A stretch of 64,000 nt of DNA from positions 50,928-114,927 of IMG/VR virus record IMGVR_UViG_3300008259_000003; one strand, written 5' to 3'. Below the pieces are notes generated by a model. The model did not search any database, had not been told where the DNA came from, and saw nothing but the letters and a program-made list of their open reading frames with translations. Made by a program: the position numbers and the translations under genes. Within the stretch, counting starts at the first letter, position 1. The number at the start of each line of letters is the position of its first letter. This stretch comes from a virus. Positions 23,809 through 33,137 of this stretch are shown piece by piece.

Positions 23809-24533
23809 GTATAACGGTAATATTAAATGGGTATAAAAGACCACATGTTCTCCAAAAACAATTGGAATCAATTAGAAATCAAAGTGTCCAACCCGAATCA
23901 ATTTTATTTTGGCAAAATTCTGGTTCTCAATTTGATGAGGGACTAACCAAAGATTTAATTCACGCATCTTGTAATAGTAATTTAGGTGTGTGGGCAAGAT
24001 TTGCATTTGCTTTAAATGCCAACACAGAATATATTTGTGTTTTTGATGATGACACAATACCGGGTAAACTATGGTTAGAAAACTGTCTAAACACCATGAA
24101 AATTCAAGAAGGTTTATTAGGAACTATCGGTGTAAAATTTCACACAAAAAACTCTTATTGGCCAGCAACAAGAGTCGGTTGGGACCAACCTAACGAAGAA
24201 ATTGAAAAGGTCGACATTGTTGGTCACTCGTGGTTCTTTAAAAGAGAATGGTTATCGATATTTTGGAGAGAATTACCTGAAATCAATCAGAGTAAATTAG
24301 TTGGTGAGGATATGCACTTTTCATATACATTACAGAAATACGCAAATATCGGAACTTACGTTCCTCCCCATCCTAAAGAAAATAGAGAAATGTGGGGTAG
24401 TATACCAGAATATGCATGGGAACATGGAACTGATTCCAACGCAATTTCCGTAAATCATTCAAATATGAATTTAATGGGTGAAGTTTACCGTGGGTATGTA
24501 AATAAAGGATTTAAGACAATATTAAATGATTGA
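23805..24533 (+). CDS. Glycosyltransferase family 2-like
   Basis: The start VILNGYKRPHVLQKQLESI is a GT2-like donor site and YICVFDDDTIPG (near residues 75-86) carries the D-x-D metal motif. It continues to HSWFFKREWL and LVGEDMHFSYTLQK, the acceptor-side E-D motif of GT2 enzymes. It has 242 residues. It overlaps the next gene by 8 nt. Confidence 0.85.
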   Translation: MSITVILNGYKRPHVLQKQLESIRNQSVQPESILFWQNSGSQFDEGLTKDLIHASCNSNLGVWARFAFALNANTEYICVFDDDTIPGKLWLENCLNTMKIQEGLLGTIGVKFHTKNSYWPATRVGWDQPNEEIEKVDIVGHSWFFKREWLSIFWRELPEINQSKLVGEDMHFSYTLQKYANIGTYVPPHPKENREMWGSIPEYAWEHGTDSNAISVNHSNMNLMGEVYRGYVNKGFKTILND

Positions 24534-25245
24534 AAAGTATATTGAAGATTTTAATTCGTTTTGGGAAAAGATAGATAGTCGAACTAACTTTTCTTTTGTT
24601 AGATATGCCGATGGTGAAGTGATGTTAATGAATAATTCACCGATAGAAAAGAATACACAAGCGTATCAAAACGATAAATGGTTTTCGAGTGGGGGACAAA
24701 CCAAATTAGGTGTGGATTTAAATGAATGTATAGGGTTGAACGACCCAAATTTTTATTTTGCAATATCCTCCAAAACTGATAGTATTAGAGACTATAATTT
24801 TTTATATGATAGAATACAAAATAAATCAAACATTACATTTGCTAACCTATGGATTAACGCAAATTACAAAGAAAATATATCAAGAATAAGAAATATAAAT
24901 CGAGATGTTGTTTTAATTTGTAATGAAAATTGTGATTTAAAAAACATACCATTTAGTGTATCAGAATTTGTACCGTTCCCTAATGATTGTGTAAACTATT
25001 GGGAAGAACATAGAGATTCGTTTTTAGAAAAAATATACAATGTTTCTTCAAAATATAAAGATACTTTATTTATCGTATGTTGTGGACCAACATCTGCTGT
25101 TATCATAAAACATATGTTTACAAATAATAGTAATAACACTTATATTGATTTTGGTTCCGCATTAGATGTATTCATACATAATAAAATAACTAGACCATAC
25201 ATGTATGAAGGGTCACAATATCATAATCACATATCAAAATTTTAA
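24526..25245 (+). CDS. GT-D fold glycosyltransferase-like protein
   Basis: Residues near 22-32 read FSFVRYADGEV, the R-x-G/A-D-G-E signature of GT-D (formerly DUF1792-like) glycosyltransferases. The C-terminal LFIVCCGPTSAVI and YIDFGSALDVF also match that fold (conserved G-P and D-x-G). The family includes the third glucosyltransferase of serine-rich adhesin glycosylation in streptococci. Its presence beside Thr-rich fibre genes is suggestive. It has 239 residues. Confidence 0.78.
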   Translation: MIEKYIEDFNSFWEKIDSRTNFSFVRYADGEVMLMNNSPIEKNTQAYQNDKWFSSGGQTKLGVDLNECIGLNDPNFYFAISSKTDSIRDYNFLYDRIQNKSNITFANLWINANYKENISRIRNINRDVVLICNENCDLKNIPFSVSEFVPFPNDCVNYWEEHRDSFLEKIYNVSSKYKDTLFIVCCGPTSAVIIKHMFTNNSNNTYIDFGSALDVFIHNKITRPYMYEGSQYHNHISKF

Positions 25246-25251
25246 TTCAGT

Positions 25252-25842
25252 ATGAATAATGATTTTTGTGTCATAGTACAAGGACCTTCAGACTACGTTA
25301 AAGAATTAAAAAACGCTTGGACTGGTTATGATTTGATTTGGTCAACATGGCAAGGTGAAGAATCAAAATACGATACTAATGATGTTGTCTTATTCAACAG
25401 TATTCCACACGATAGGGGTGTACAAAATATAGCACTACAAAAAATATCAACTTTGAATGGAATAATGAAAGCCAAAGAAATAGGTTACAACAGAGTCCTT
25501 AAATGGAGAAGTGATTTACTACCATCTAATGCAAATAGATTAGTTTCCACATTTAAAAAAGAGTGTGTAAATTTTTTGACTTGGCATAATGAAGGAAAAT
25601 ATTTTGTTGATTATTTTGTGGAGGGTGAAATAGATACGGTGTTTGATATTTGGAATGTATCTACCATACACGATGAGTATTCGGAAAAAATAATCACGGA
25701 AAATATAATATCACTTAACTATAAAAATATAAACTTTATGGGTGGCGAATTAAGTAATGATAATGAAATTTTTTGGTTAAAACGAAATATTAATTTGTCC
25801 ACATATAAAGACGCACCATGTTATAGTATGGTGGTGATTTAA
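25252..25842 (+). CDS. WavE-like polysaccharide synthesis protein
   Basis: The N-terminus CVIVQGPSDY, LIWSTWQGE and NIALQKISTLNGIMKAKEIG then VLKWRSDLL match the WavE lipopolysaccharide synthesis family (PF07507), whose members are believed to be sugar transferases for LPS core. Here 196 residues cover the conserved part. The substrate is unknown. It starts 6 nt after the previous gene. Confidence 0.8.
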   Translation: MNNDFCVIVQGPSDYVKELKNAWTGYDLIWSTWQGEESKYDTNDVVLFNSIPHDRGVQNIALQKISTLNGIMKAKEIGYNRVLKWRSDLLPSNANRLVSTFKKECVNFLTWHNEGKYFVDYFVEGEIDTVFDIWNVSTIHDEYSEKIITENIISLNYKNINFMGGELSNDNEIFWLKRNINLSTYKDAPCYSMVVI

Positions 25843-25853
25843 AAATTATAAAA

Positions 25854-26588
25854 ATGATAGATAATTCAAAATTTATTGACGACGCATTTACTCAAGATGA
25901 ATTAAATAGGGGTGCCTTTACCGATTTGAATGGTAGATGTCCATTATGGACAACAAAAATGATTAATGTTATAAAAGATAAAATTGACTTTAATGATGTC
26001 AACACAATATTAGATATTGGGTCAAGAGATGGTTGCCAAAGTTTAGAGTTAAATAGATGGTTTCCACATGCTAAAATATATGCGTTTGAACCAGTAAAAG
26101 AAAACTACGAATTTACAGTTAAGAACGTTGAGAAAATTAATAACATAAAAGTTTACCAATACGCAATAAACAATTACAACGGTAAAACTAAATTTTACGA
26201 AGTTTATAATGGAAATGTGGGTGCCAGTTCTTTATTACAGACAACAAACCACTGGCGTTCATCTCAGTGGGCCCAAAAGGAAACTGAGGTTGACTGTATT
26301 GTTCTTAGTGATTGGTTAAAAGAAAATGATATTAAAAGTGTTGATTTGATTTGGATGGATGTTCAAGGTGCAGAAAATATCGTATTAGACTCTCTAAAAG
26401 AATATTTAAATGATGTAAAAATAATAACCACCGAAGTAGGGTTACAGGAATTATATCGTGGTTCTACAAGTAAATCTGAACTAGATGAAAAACTAAATAG
26501 GTTTATACCAATAGACGAGTCGCCAGAATCTTCAAACACAGAAATGGATGTGGTTTATATCAACAAAAATTTAACACCTTATGGATAA
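25854..26588 (+). CDS. FkbM-family SAM-dependent methyltransferase
   Basis: The AdoMet site reads ILDIGSRDGCQS (near residues 57-68), followed by IYAFEPVKENY and later DLIWMDVQGAE (conserved D-V-Q-G of the FkbM family) and ITTEVGL. FkbM enzymes methylate hydroxyls, commonly sugar O-methylation in phage and bacterial glycan clusters. It has 244 residues. It precedes a glycosyltransferase with an 8-nt overlap. Confidence 0.9.
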   Translation: MIDNSKFIDDAFTQDELNRGAFTDLNGRCPLWTTKMINVIKDKIDFNDVNTILDIGSRDGCQSLELNRWFPHAKIYAFEPVKENYEFTVKNVEKINNIKVYQYAINNYNGKTKFYEVYNGNVGASSLLQTTNHWRSSQWAQKETEVDCIVLSDWLKENDIKSVDLIWMDVQGAENIVLDSLKEYLNDVKIITTEVGLQELYRGSTSKSELDEKLNRFIPIDESPESSNTEMDVVYINKNLTPYG

Positions 26589-27282
26589 TAAAATTTGTTA
26601 CGTTACTTATACAAATTCAAAATGTTCAGATATTTTGGATATGTTCTTGTTAGAACAAAAAAAGTACACAAACTTACCGATGTATTTTATTACAGATGTA
26701 ATGATACCCGAGCAAATTTGTTTTTTATATGAAAATCAAGAACCTTATTATGAATCATGGTTAAAGTGTTTATCTTCAATACCATATGACTATTTTATAT
26801 ACTTACAAGAAGACTTTATTCTTTATAACAATGTCAGTCATGATAAAATTTTTAATTACCTCGATTTTTTACATGATAACCAAGAATATTCGTTCATTAG
26901 ATTGTTAAAATCGGGGTCTGTTAAAGATAAAAAAATTTATGAGACCTTATATGAAATAGAATCCGACAATAAAGATATATTTTCTATGCAACCAACTATT
27001 TGGAAAAAAGATGATTACATTAAAATCATGAAAGGTACCAAAAATAATATGTGGTTAGAGAATGAAACATATAGAAATTTTATGATAGAAAACAACATCA
27101 AAGGTTTATATCATTACGATGGTGAAAACAAAAGGGGGTTGAATCATTTTGATAGTTCTGTTTATCCATATATAGCAACGGCTTTAGTTAGAGGTAAATG
27201 GAATTTATCTGAATACCCTAATGAACTCTCTCCATTAATAAATGAATATGAAATAAACGTAAATGTTCGGGGGATACATTAA
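26581..27282 (+). CDS. Glycosyltransferase-like protein, GT-A type
   Basis: A GT-A-type start (CYVTYTNSKCSDIL) and YFIYLQEDFILY near residues 65-76, with E-D in place of D-x-D at the metal site. Later IKGLYHYDGENKRG and the C-terminal WNLSEYPNELSPLI resemble small unassigned transferases found in marine phage clusters. It has 233 residues. Its context makes a sugar-transfer role likely; the motif is imperfect. Confidence 0.7.
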   Translation: MDNKICYVTYTNSKCSDILDMFLLEQKKYTNLPMYFITDVMIPEQICFLYENQEPYYESWLKCLSSIPYDYFIYLQEDFILYNNVSHDKIFNYLDFLHDNQEYSFIRLLKSGSVKDKKIYETLYEIESDNKDIFSMQPTIWKKDDYIKIMKGTKNNMWLENETYRNFMIENNIKGLYHYDGENKRGLNHFDSSVYPYIATALVRGKWNLSEYPNELSPLINEYEINVNVRGIH

Positions 27283-27284
27283 TA

Positions 27285-27959
27285 ATGAAAATTGTTCTAT
27301 CTTTTTACACCAACAATAAATTTAGTAACACCGTTCAAAAATTAATCGGATATTATAATTCACGTGGTTTCAATGATATCCGAGGATTTAAATCTGAAGA
27401 TGTTAAGAAAGGTATTTTTTATGAAAACCATAAAGAAATATTAGATTGTGAAACGGGTGATGGATTTTGGTTGTGGAAACCAAAAATTATTTTAGATATT
27501 TTGAATGAATTAGAAGATGGGGATGCATTAATTTATACCGATGCCGGTGATTTAGTTGATGTTGATTATAATACGATTGCAAATTATTTGAAAGATAATG
27601 ATTATTATTTTACAAATTGGAATGGAAATCGTTGGCCTCAAAAAATATGTACAAAAAGAGACTGTTTTATCTTGATGGATTGTGATGAAGAAAAGTTTCA
27701 TGAAACACCACAGATGGAAGCAGGATTTATCATCATTAAAAAAACCAAACAAATGATGGAATTTGTTCACGATTATTTTAAGTATTGTAGTATTAAACAG
27801 ATAGTTGACAATGAACCAAATCAAATTGGTGAGAATTTTCCAAATTGGCAATTCCATAGAAATGACCAAAGTATATTAACTAACTTGGTTGTGAAACATA
27901 ATTTAAAATTTGATTATTGTCTCGATTATAGAATAAAATACAACGTATATATACCATGA
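27285..27959 (+). CDS. Glycosyltransferase-like protein (WLWKP type)
   Basis: The block GDGFWLWKPKIILDIL is followed by GDALIYTDAGDLVDVD (residues about 85-100), which holds the D-A-G-D metal site of capsule-type GT-A enzymes in this WKP family. The C-terminal MEAGFIIIKKTKQM and FHRNDQSILTNLV match the acceptor side. It has 224 residues. It overlaps the following gene by 4 nt. Confidence 0.78.
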   Translation: MKIVLSFYTNNKFSNTVQKLIGYYNSRGFNDIRGFKSEDVKKGIFYENHKEILDCETGDGFWLWKPKIILDILNELEDGDALIYTDAGDLVDVDYNTIANYLKDNDYYFTNWNGNRWPQKICTKRDCFILMDCDEEKFHETPQMEAGFIIIKKTKQMMEFVHDYFKYCSIKQIVDNEPNQIGENFPNWQFHRNDQSILTNLVVKHNLKFDYCLDYRIKYNVYIP

Positions 27960-28717
27960 AATTTATTGCATTAAATTATAATTATGACTTAAATAAAATG
28001 TCCCAAATCGGTCGGAAATGGGCGTTTGATGTCTACAAAAATAAAGAGTTTATATCTGATTATTCATCAGCATCTTATGCTTCATTTATTGATAAGAATA
28101 GAAAAAGTATTTTACATCTTTATACTGATGATGTTGAGGGTATGAAAGAAAAAATGAACAAGTATAACATTGACCAAGACAGAATTATTTATATTGATTA
28201 CACGGAACAACTTACCAAATACAATGAAAGTCTTAATTATAGTTTTACAGTTTTAAATGATTTTATTAATTATGCAAAATCAGAAACTGAGTACACTGTA
28301 AAAATCGATAATGATTTATTTTTTCATTCGGAATTACCACAAATTGATGATAATTCTATTATGGTTTGGAAGTATGAAAGAATCGTTAGGAATGGTGACC
28401 CGAGATGGGGTGAAATAAAAATATGTAAACAGGTTACAAATGATTTAGATTTTAAAATTTATAATTTAGGTATTTTTGGGTTGCCCGCGGATTACAATAT
28501 TCACCAAGCAAAAAAAATTATGGAAGATATGATATCGGTAGACATTTCAGATGTGACTGATACAGACTCGAAGATTTATCATTGTTGTGAGCAAACGGCA
28601 AATAATTGGATTTTTCACAAAGAAAATTATAACGTGATTGAAACGTATAATTATGTTGACCACCTGTTTGATAGAAAAGGTGATTGTATAGAATTATCAA
28701 AATATCTTTTAAAATGA
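27956..28717 (+). CDS. Glycosyltransferase-like protein, GT-A type
   Basis: In this 253-residue protein ETEYTVKIDNDLFFHSE carries an IDNDLFF site at a position expected for a GT-A D-x-D, and IFGLPADYNIHQAKKIM lies further on. The sequence pattern fits the operon but I cannot name its family. The next gene's start lies inside its stop (ATGA overlap). Confidence 0.65.
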   Translation: MKFIALNYNYDLNKMSQIGRKWAFDVYKNKEFISDYSSASYASFIDKNRKSILHLYTDDVEGMKEKMNKYNIDQDRIIYIDYTEQLTKYNESLNYSFTVLNDFINYAKSETEYTVKIDNDLFFHSELPQIDDNSIMVWKYERIVRNGDPRWGEIKICKQVTNDLDFKIYNLGIFGLPADYNIHQAKKIMEDMISVDISDVTDTDSKIYHCCEQTANNWIFHKENYNVIETYNYVDHLFDRKGDCIELSKYLLK

Positions 28718-29481
28718 AAACATCAGTAGTATTGACAATTCACAACAAGGAATTCTTAATGAACCAAGTGGTGAGTAACTTGGTAAATAATTTATCAGAA
28801 CTGAATGACCAGATTGTAATAGTTTTTGATGGTTGTACAGATAATAGTGAAGGTATTGTTCGTGACAATTTAAAGAGAGTTAGTAATAAAAAAATTGATT
28901 ACCTGTATGCCGACAATGTTTTTGAAACCAAAGCAAATAATATTGGTCTAAAGTCTGTTATAAATGATTATGTGGTCTTAATCCAAGATGATATGGTTGT
29001 CACAGAAAAAGATTTTGATAAGAGGATGTTGGAACCGTTCATAAAATATAGTGATGTGTTCGCTGTAACATCTTTTGTTGCTCACAATAACATCTATAAT
29101 GAACAAACAAAACAAATAAATTACATCGATATTGCACATAAAGATAACTCATCAAGAGATATTTTTTATGCTAGAGAATATGGTAACAGAGGTCCACTAA
29201 TGTACAACTATAATGACGTGGTCAAATTAAATTTTTTAGACGAATATTTTTCACCCCAAAATTATGATGATATGGATATGTCCATGAGAGCATTCAAAGA
29301 ACTCGGAAAAGTGTCAGGTTTATATACGATAGATTATATTTCCGAACCTGGATGGGGGACCACTAGACAAAAAAATCAATCATTACATAATAATTTAGTT
29401 TACGTAAACGCAGCAAAAATACTTGAAAAACACAGGGATTTATTGTATAATAAAGACAAATATAAAGAGGATAGAGAATGA
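28714..29481 (+). CDS. Glycosyltransferase family 2
   Basis: From the ATG at 28714 (MKTSVVLTIHNKEFL) the protein has 255 residues; an ATG at 28684 would extend into the upstream gene by over 30 nt and is rejected. VVLTIHNKE, VIVFDGCTDNSEGI and YVVLIQDDMVV are the three classic GT2 (PF00535) blocks, with D-D-M metal site. The acceptor-side PQNYDDMDMSMRAF has the E/D-D motif. It overlaps the following gene by 4 nt. Confidence 0.9.
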   Translation: MKTSVVLTIHNKEFLMNQVVSNLVNNLSELNDQIVIVFDGCTDNSEGIVRDNLKRVSNKKIDYLYADNVFETKANNIGLKSVINDYVVLIQDDMVVTEKDFDKRMLEPFIKYSDVFAVTSFVAHNNIYNEQTKQINYIDIAHKDNSSRDIFYAREYGNRGPLMYNYNDVVKLNFLDEYFSPQNYDDMDMSMRAFKELGKVSGLYTIDYISEPGWGTTRQKNQSLHNNLVYVNAAKILEKHRDLLYNKDKYKEDRE

Positions 29482-30095
29482 ATAATATAGAGCTAAAGAC
29501 ATTTATGATTAATCATAATGTTAATATCCATGGTGTGATTCACGTTGGTGCACATTTTGGTCAAGAAGATGAAGTTTATAAGGAATTGGGTATTTCAAAC
29601 AGAATATACTTTGAACCTCTATCGTCTAATTTTGAGACCTTAAAAGAAAAAATAGATGATGACGCAATTTTAGTTAAACTGGCGTTAGGTAATGAAAAGA
29701 GAAAAGTTTCTATGTTTGTAGAATCCTTTAATAAAGGTATGTCATCCTCAATATTAGAACCGAAATTACATTCTGTTCAATTTCCTCATATCGTTTTTGA
29801 TTCTGTAGAAGAAGTTGAAATGGATAGATTGGATGATTTAAATTACGATTTTTCAAAATACAACATGATGAATATCGATGTTCAAGGTTTTGAATTAGAG
29901 GTTCTCAAAGGTTCCGTGAATACATTAATCAACATTGACTACGTTATTGTAGAAATAAACAGAGCCGAATTATATAAAGGTTGTCCACACTTTGATGAAA
30001 TAAACAATTGGATGACACATCATGGGTTTACCTGTGTTGAACAATTTTGGTGGGGTAATAATTTTGGTGAGGGATTTTTTAAAAAAATAAAATGA
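29478..30095 (+). CDS. FkbM-family methyltransferase
   Basis: VIHVGAHFGQEDEVYKELG near residue 21 is the AdoMet-binding Gly-rich loop in the HVGAHxGQE form common in phage FkbM proteins. IYFEPLSSNFETLK and MMNIDVQGFELEVLKG (D-V-Q-G-x-E) follow. It has 205 residues. It is a second sugar O-methyltransferase in the operon, differing from the first in length and motif type. Confidence 0.9.
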   Translation: MNNIELKTFMINHNVNIHGVIHVGAHFGQEDEVYKELGISNRIYFEPLSSNFETLKEKIDDDAILVKLALGNEKRKVSMFVESFNKGMSSSILEPKLHSVQFPHIVFDSVEEVEMDRLDDLNYDFSKYNMMNIDVQGFELEVLKGSVNTLINIDYVIVEINRAELYKGCPHFDEINNWMTHHGFTCVEQFWWGNNFGEGFFKKIK

Positions 30096-31153
30096 AACGA
30101 GTATTAGTATTGGGTGGTGGCGGATTTATTGGTGGTCACCTAGCAAAAAGATTAAAAAATGAAGGAAACTACGTAAGAGTAGTTGATATAAAAAGACACG
30201 AATATTTTGATGAGAAAGACTTTTGTGACGAATTCTTAATATATGACCTTACGGACCCAAAAAACGTATCATCAGTAATGAGATTAGAAGAATTAAATGG
30301 TACGATATTACCGTTTAATTATTACAAACAACCATATTCAACTGAGGTCCCATTTGATGAGGTTTATCAATTAGCTGCCGATATGGGTGGTGCTGGTTAC
30401 ATCTTCACTGGTGAAAATGACGCGAATGTTATGCACAATTCTGCAATGATAAATTTAAATGTTGTAAATGAATCAGTGAAGACAAAAGTTAAGAAGATTT
30501 TTTATTCATCATCGGCATGTATGTATCCTGAACACAATCAATTAGACCCTAACAACCCAAATTGTGAAGAATCATCAGCATATCCCGCGAATCCTGATTC
30601 AGAATATGGTTGGGAAAAACTTTTTTCGGAAAGGTTGTACTTGGCTTTTCACAGAAATCACGGTTTGGATGTTCGAATTGCTAGATTTCATAACATATTT
30701 GGTCCATATGGTACGTGGAAAGGTGGTAAAGAAAAAGCACCAGCAGCTATGTGTAGAAAAGTTGCCGAAATGTTAGACGGTGGAGAAATTGAAGTTTGGG
30801 GTGATGGTCAACAGACTCGTTCATTCTTATATGTGGATGAATGTGTTGAAGCGGTTTTAAGACTAATGAGACAAGACTCTTTTTTGGGTCCTGTAAACAT
30901 TGGTTCTGAAGAGAAAGTAACAATTAATGATTTGGCTCAAATGGCTATAGATATTTCAGGTAAAGAAATTTATATCAGAAATATTGGTGGGGAAGAATTT
31001 AAACAGAAGTATGGATATAAATGTCCTGTTGGTGTGAGGGGAAGAAATTCAGACAATAAATTATACCACGAAAAAATAGGTTGGGTTGTTAGTGAACCTC
31101 TGTTCTATGGAATGGAAAAAACCTATAAATGGATTAATAGTTTAGTTAAATAA
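30092..31153 (+). CDS. NAD-dependent sugar epimerase, GDP-mannose 3,5-epimerase-like
   Basis: LVLGGGGFIGGHLAKRL (residues 5-21) is the Rossmann NAD loop of extended SDR enzymes. EVYQLAADMGGAGYI, SSSACMYPEHNQ and YGWEKLFSERLY (active-site YxxxK variant) match GDP-mannose 3,5-epimerase, as do ARFHNIFGPYGTWKGGKEKAP and VWGDGQQTRSFLYVDEC. The product in the known enzymes is GDP-L-galactose or gulose. At 353 residues it is full length. It closes the operon, 4-nt overlap upstream and a terminator downstream. Confidence 0.9.
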   Translation: MKRVLVLGGGGFIGGHLAKRLKNEGNYVRVVDIKRHEYFDEKDFCDEFLIYDLTDPKNVSSVMRLEELNGTILPFNYYKQPYSTEVPFDEVYQLAADMGGAGYIFTGENDANVMHNSAMINLNVVNESVKTKVKKIFYSSSACMYPEHNQLDPNNPNCEESSAYPANPDSEYGWEKLFSERLYLAFHRNHGLDVRIARFHNIFGPYGTWKGGKEKAPAAMCRKVAEMLDGGEIEVWGDGQQTRSFLYVDECVEAVLRLMRQDSFLGPVNIGSEEKVTINDLAQMAIDISGKEIYIRNIGGEEFKQKYGYKCPVGVRGRNSDNKLYHEKIGWVVSEPLFYGMEKTYKWINSLVK

Positions 31154-31186
31154 AAAAGGGGGTTATTGACCCCCTTCTTTTTTTTC
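31154..31186. terminator. Bidirectional rho-independent terminator
   Basis: A 7-bp stem with five G-C pairs (31156-31162 with 31170-31176) has A6 on its left and a T-rich run on its right, so it works in both directions. It separates the plus-strand glycan operon from the convergent glutaredoxin-like gene. Confidence 0.92.
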
Positions 31187-31456
31187 AATGTATTTTAATA
31201 TAATTGCTAACGCCTCGTCGTCCCCATTAAAATCTTTTTCGGGACAAAAAAAGGGTCCTTTACCAGTGTCGTCTTTTTTAATGTAAAAGGCGGGTAAATA
31301 TTCATTACCCGTTTGTTCAATTACTTTATTCCAAATCTCTTTATTCTTACCAACTTCAACTTCTCGGTAAGGTAATGATTCTTTTTGGAGTCTCTCTTTT
31401 AATCTTTTACAACCTCCACAACCCTCAAGTGTAAATAGAAGTAATTCATTCGCCAT
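31163..31456 (-). CDS. Glutaredoxin-like protein
   Basis: This 97-residue thioredoxin-fold protein has the redox pair C13-GG-C16 after LLLFTLEG, then the strand PYREVEVG and a cis-Pro-like YLPAFYI. The CGGC active site differs from the common CPYC of glutaredoxins. It probably reduces disulfides or ribonucleotide reductase; no reductase gene is seen in this window. Next to it lies the thioredoxin gene, 1 nt away, giving a redox pair. Confidence 0.85.
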   Translation of the reverse strand: MANELLLFTLEGCGGCKRLKERLQKESLPYREVEVGKNKEIWNKVIEQTGNEYLPAFYIKKDDTGKGPFFCPEKDFNGDDEALAIILKYIEKKEGGQ

Positions 31457-31457
31457 A

Positions 31458-31763
31458 TTATAAAGTGTTTAATATTTCTTTGTAAAAAGAATCGGGTCTA
31501 ACACCTGATGTTCTTGATACTTCGTTATTACCATTAAATATCATTACCGTTGGTACTGAACGTACCCCATATTCTTGAGAACCTGACATTTCAGAATCAA
31601 CATTAACCTTGACGAATTTAACATCAGGGTATTCGTGTTGTAGTAAATCTAATTTTGGTAATAACATTTTACATGGTCCACACCATTCAGCGTAAAAGTC
31701 GGCAAGAACTTTCTCACCGTTTTGTTTCATTTCATTTAGTTTTTCAACTGTTACTAATTCCAT
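31458..31763 (-). CDS. Thioredoxin
   Basis: In this 101-residue thioredoxin, WCGPCK (Cys28-Cys31) is the canonical active site, after VLADFYAE and before ML-P. VRSVPTVMIF supplies the cis-Pro loop. The length and motifs are those of standard thioredoxins. It may supply electrons for nucleotide reduction or protect cysteine-rich virion proteins; the second is speculative. Confidence 0.95.
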   Translation of the reverse strand: MELVTVEKLNEMKQNGEKVLADFYAEWCGPCKMLLPKLDLLQHEYPDVKFVKVNVDSEMSGSQEYGVRSVPTVMIFNGNNEVSRTSGVRPDSFYKEILNTL

Positions 31764-31775
31764 TTTTCTTTAATT

Positions 31776-32843
31776 TTAAAATCCTATTTGTTTTTTATTT
31801 TCAACTCGAACCACGTCTTCATCGATATTATAAATATCCGCAAGTGTAGTTGGTTTATCAACTGTTTTTTTCTTACCTAAGTGTTTTAATAATTTGTTAG
31901 ATTCTTCAACACTTAGAGGTTCAAATTTATGTTCACAAATTAATCTACCCTTTCTCAGTAGGGCTTGGTCAATTTTTTCTTTTTTCATATTGAAGGTAGC
32001 AACGATTTGAATATTCAAACAATCCCCAAGAATACCATCTGTTATGTTTAATATATTAGAAACACCAACAGAAGAACCGTTTAATTCTCTATCTGAAATT
32101 ACTTTCTCGGCATCTTCAATAATCAGAATAGAGTTTTTATGTTCCATCAAGAATGGAATAATTGAGGGTTCTGAAAGAGATTCGGCCATAGATGGTGGAA
32201 TAAATAGTATCTCTTTATCGACAATCAATCTTGTAAGGTACTTTATATACGAAGTTTTGCCCGTGCCGGGGTCTCCATGAAATAACACAATACCTTTATC
32301 ATTTTTCTTGTTCAGTCGAGTGACAATAGTATCGTGTAGTTTTACAAACTTATCACCGTAATTTAATTTTATGTCAACATCAGGTACATTTAATTCATAT
32401 TCCTCGGTGTCCATATGACCATGTTCAGATTTTACTAAACTAATACCACTCTTTTTTAATTCAAACTCAAATCCTGATATTTTTTTCAAATCAAAATTTG
32501 TATCAAATATACCATGAGATAATGTGTAATAAAATTCTAACTCAAATAATAATTCTTCTTTTTCATATTTTGATTTTAATAATATTGCAGTTTTATTATT
32601 ATCATTAAGAAGAAAAATTTCTGTATTTGGTTTATGTACTCTTCTTTTAGAGGTTGAATTTAATTCACATATAGGTCTATATCCATCTGATATGAAATAA
32701 TCCATTACATCTGATGTATACACCTTCTCCGTCTTATAAACAGATGGTATTTCATCAAAGGTGTGAAGATACAATTGATTCGTTGGTACGTCGGTACCAT
32801 ACGATGTTTCATAAATAAAATATTGGTCTGGTGTTTTTCTCAT
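31776..32843 (-). CDS. AAA+ ATPase with unique N-terminal domain
   Basis: The C-terminal half of this 355-residue protein is AAA+: Walker A HGDPGTGKTS (189-198), Walker B ILIIEDAE (239-246), sensor IQIVATFN and an arginine-finger region LLRKGRL near 300. The N-terminal ~180 residues have no known match. The spacing resembles BCS1/FtsH-like unfoldases or phage ATPases that remodel protein complexes. It sits 12 nt upstream of thioredoxin. Confidence 0.88.
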   Translation of the reverse strand: MRKTPDQYFIYETSYGTDVPTNQLYLHTFDEIPSVYKTEKVYTSDVMDYFISDGYRPICELNSTSKRRVHKPNTEIFLLNDNNKTAILLKSKYEKEELLFELEFYYTLSHGIFDTNFDLKKISGFEFELKKSGISLVKSEHGHMDTEEYELNVPDVDIKLNYGDKFVKLHDTIVTRLNKKNDKGIVLFHGDPGTGKTSYIKYLTRLIVDKEILFIPPSMAESLSEPSIIPFLMEHKNSILIIEDAEKVISDRELNGSSVGVSNILNITDGILGDCLNIQIVATFNMKKEKIDQALLRKGRLICEHKFEPLSVEESNKLLKHLGKKKTVDKPTTLADIYNIDEDVVRVENKKQIGF

Positions 32844-32844
32844 T

Positions 32845-33135
32845 CTATTTGTAATAAAATTTTAAATCCGTTGATTCATAAAAGTAAATTCCATTAAATT
32901 CACTATCTTCTACTTTTTTAAAAATCATCAAAGATACTCTTAGAAATTCAAGTTGTTCCTGTGTTAATTGAGGTTCACCTGTTTTTCTAAAATTATTTTC
33001 AGCGACTTTTAAAATACTATTATAAAACTCATCTTCGTTCAAGTTTGATAAAAAATATTTTCTCGCTTCCTCATTACTTTCAAAGTAATTTTTAATTGTT
33101 TGCAAATATATCAAACTTTCAGGAGAAAAATCCAT
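32845..33135 (-). CDS. Small unknown protein
   Basis: This 96-residue protein is largely helical with acidic character (residues about 5-40), then a Gln-rich middle (LTQEQLEFLRVSLM) and a strand-rich end. It starts 2 nt after the methylase stop and its stop is 1 nt before the AAA+ gene start, so all three are one operon. No family known. Confidence 0.65.
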   Translation of the reverse strand: MDFSPESLIYLQTIKNYFESNEEARKYFLSNLNEDEFYNSILKVAENNFRKTGEPQLTQEQLEFLRVSLMIFKKVEDSEFNGIYFYESTDLKFYYK

Positions 33136-33137
33136 TT

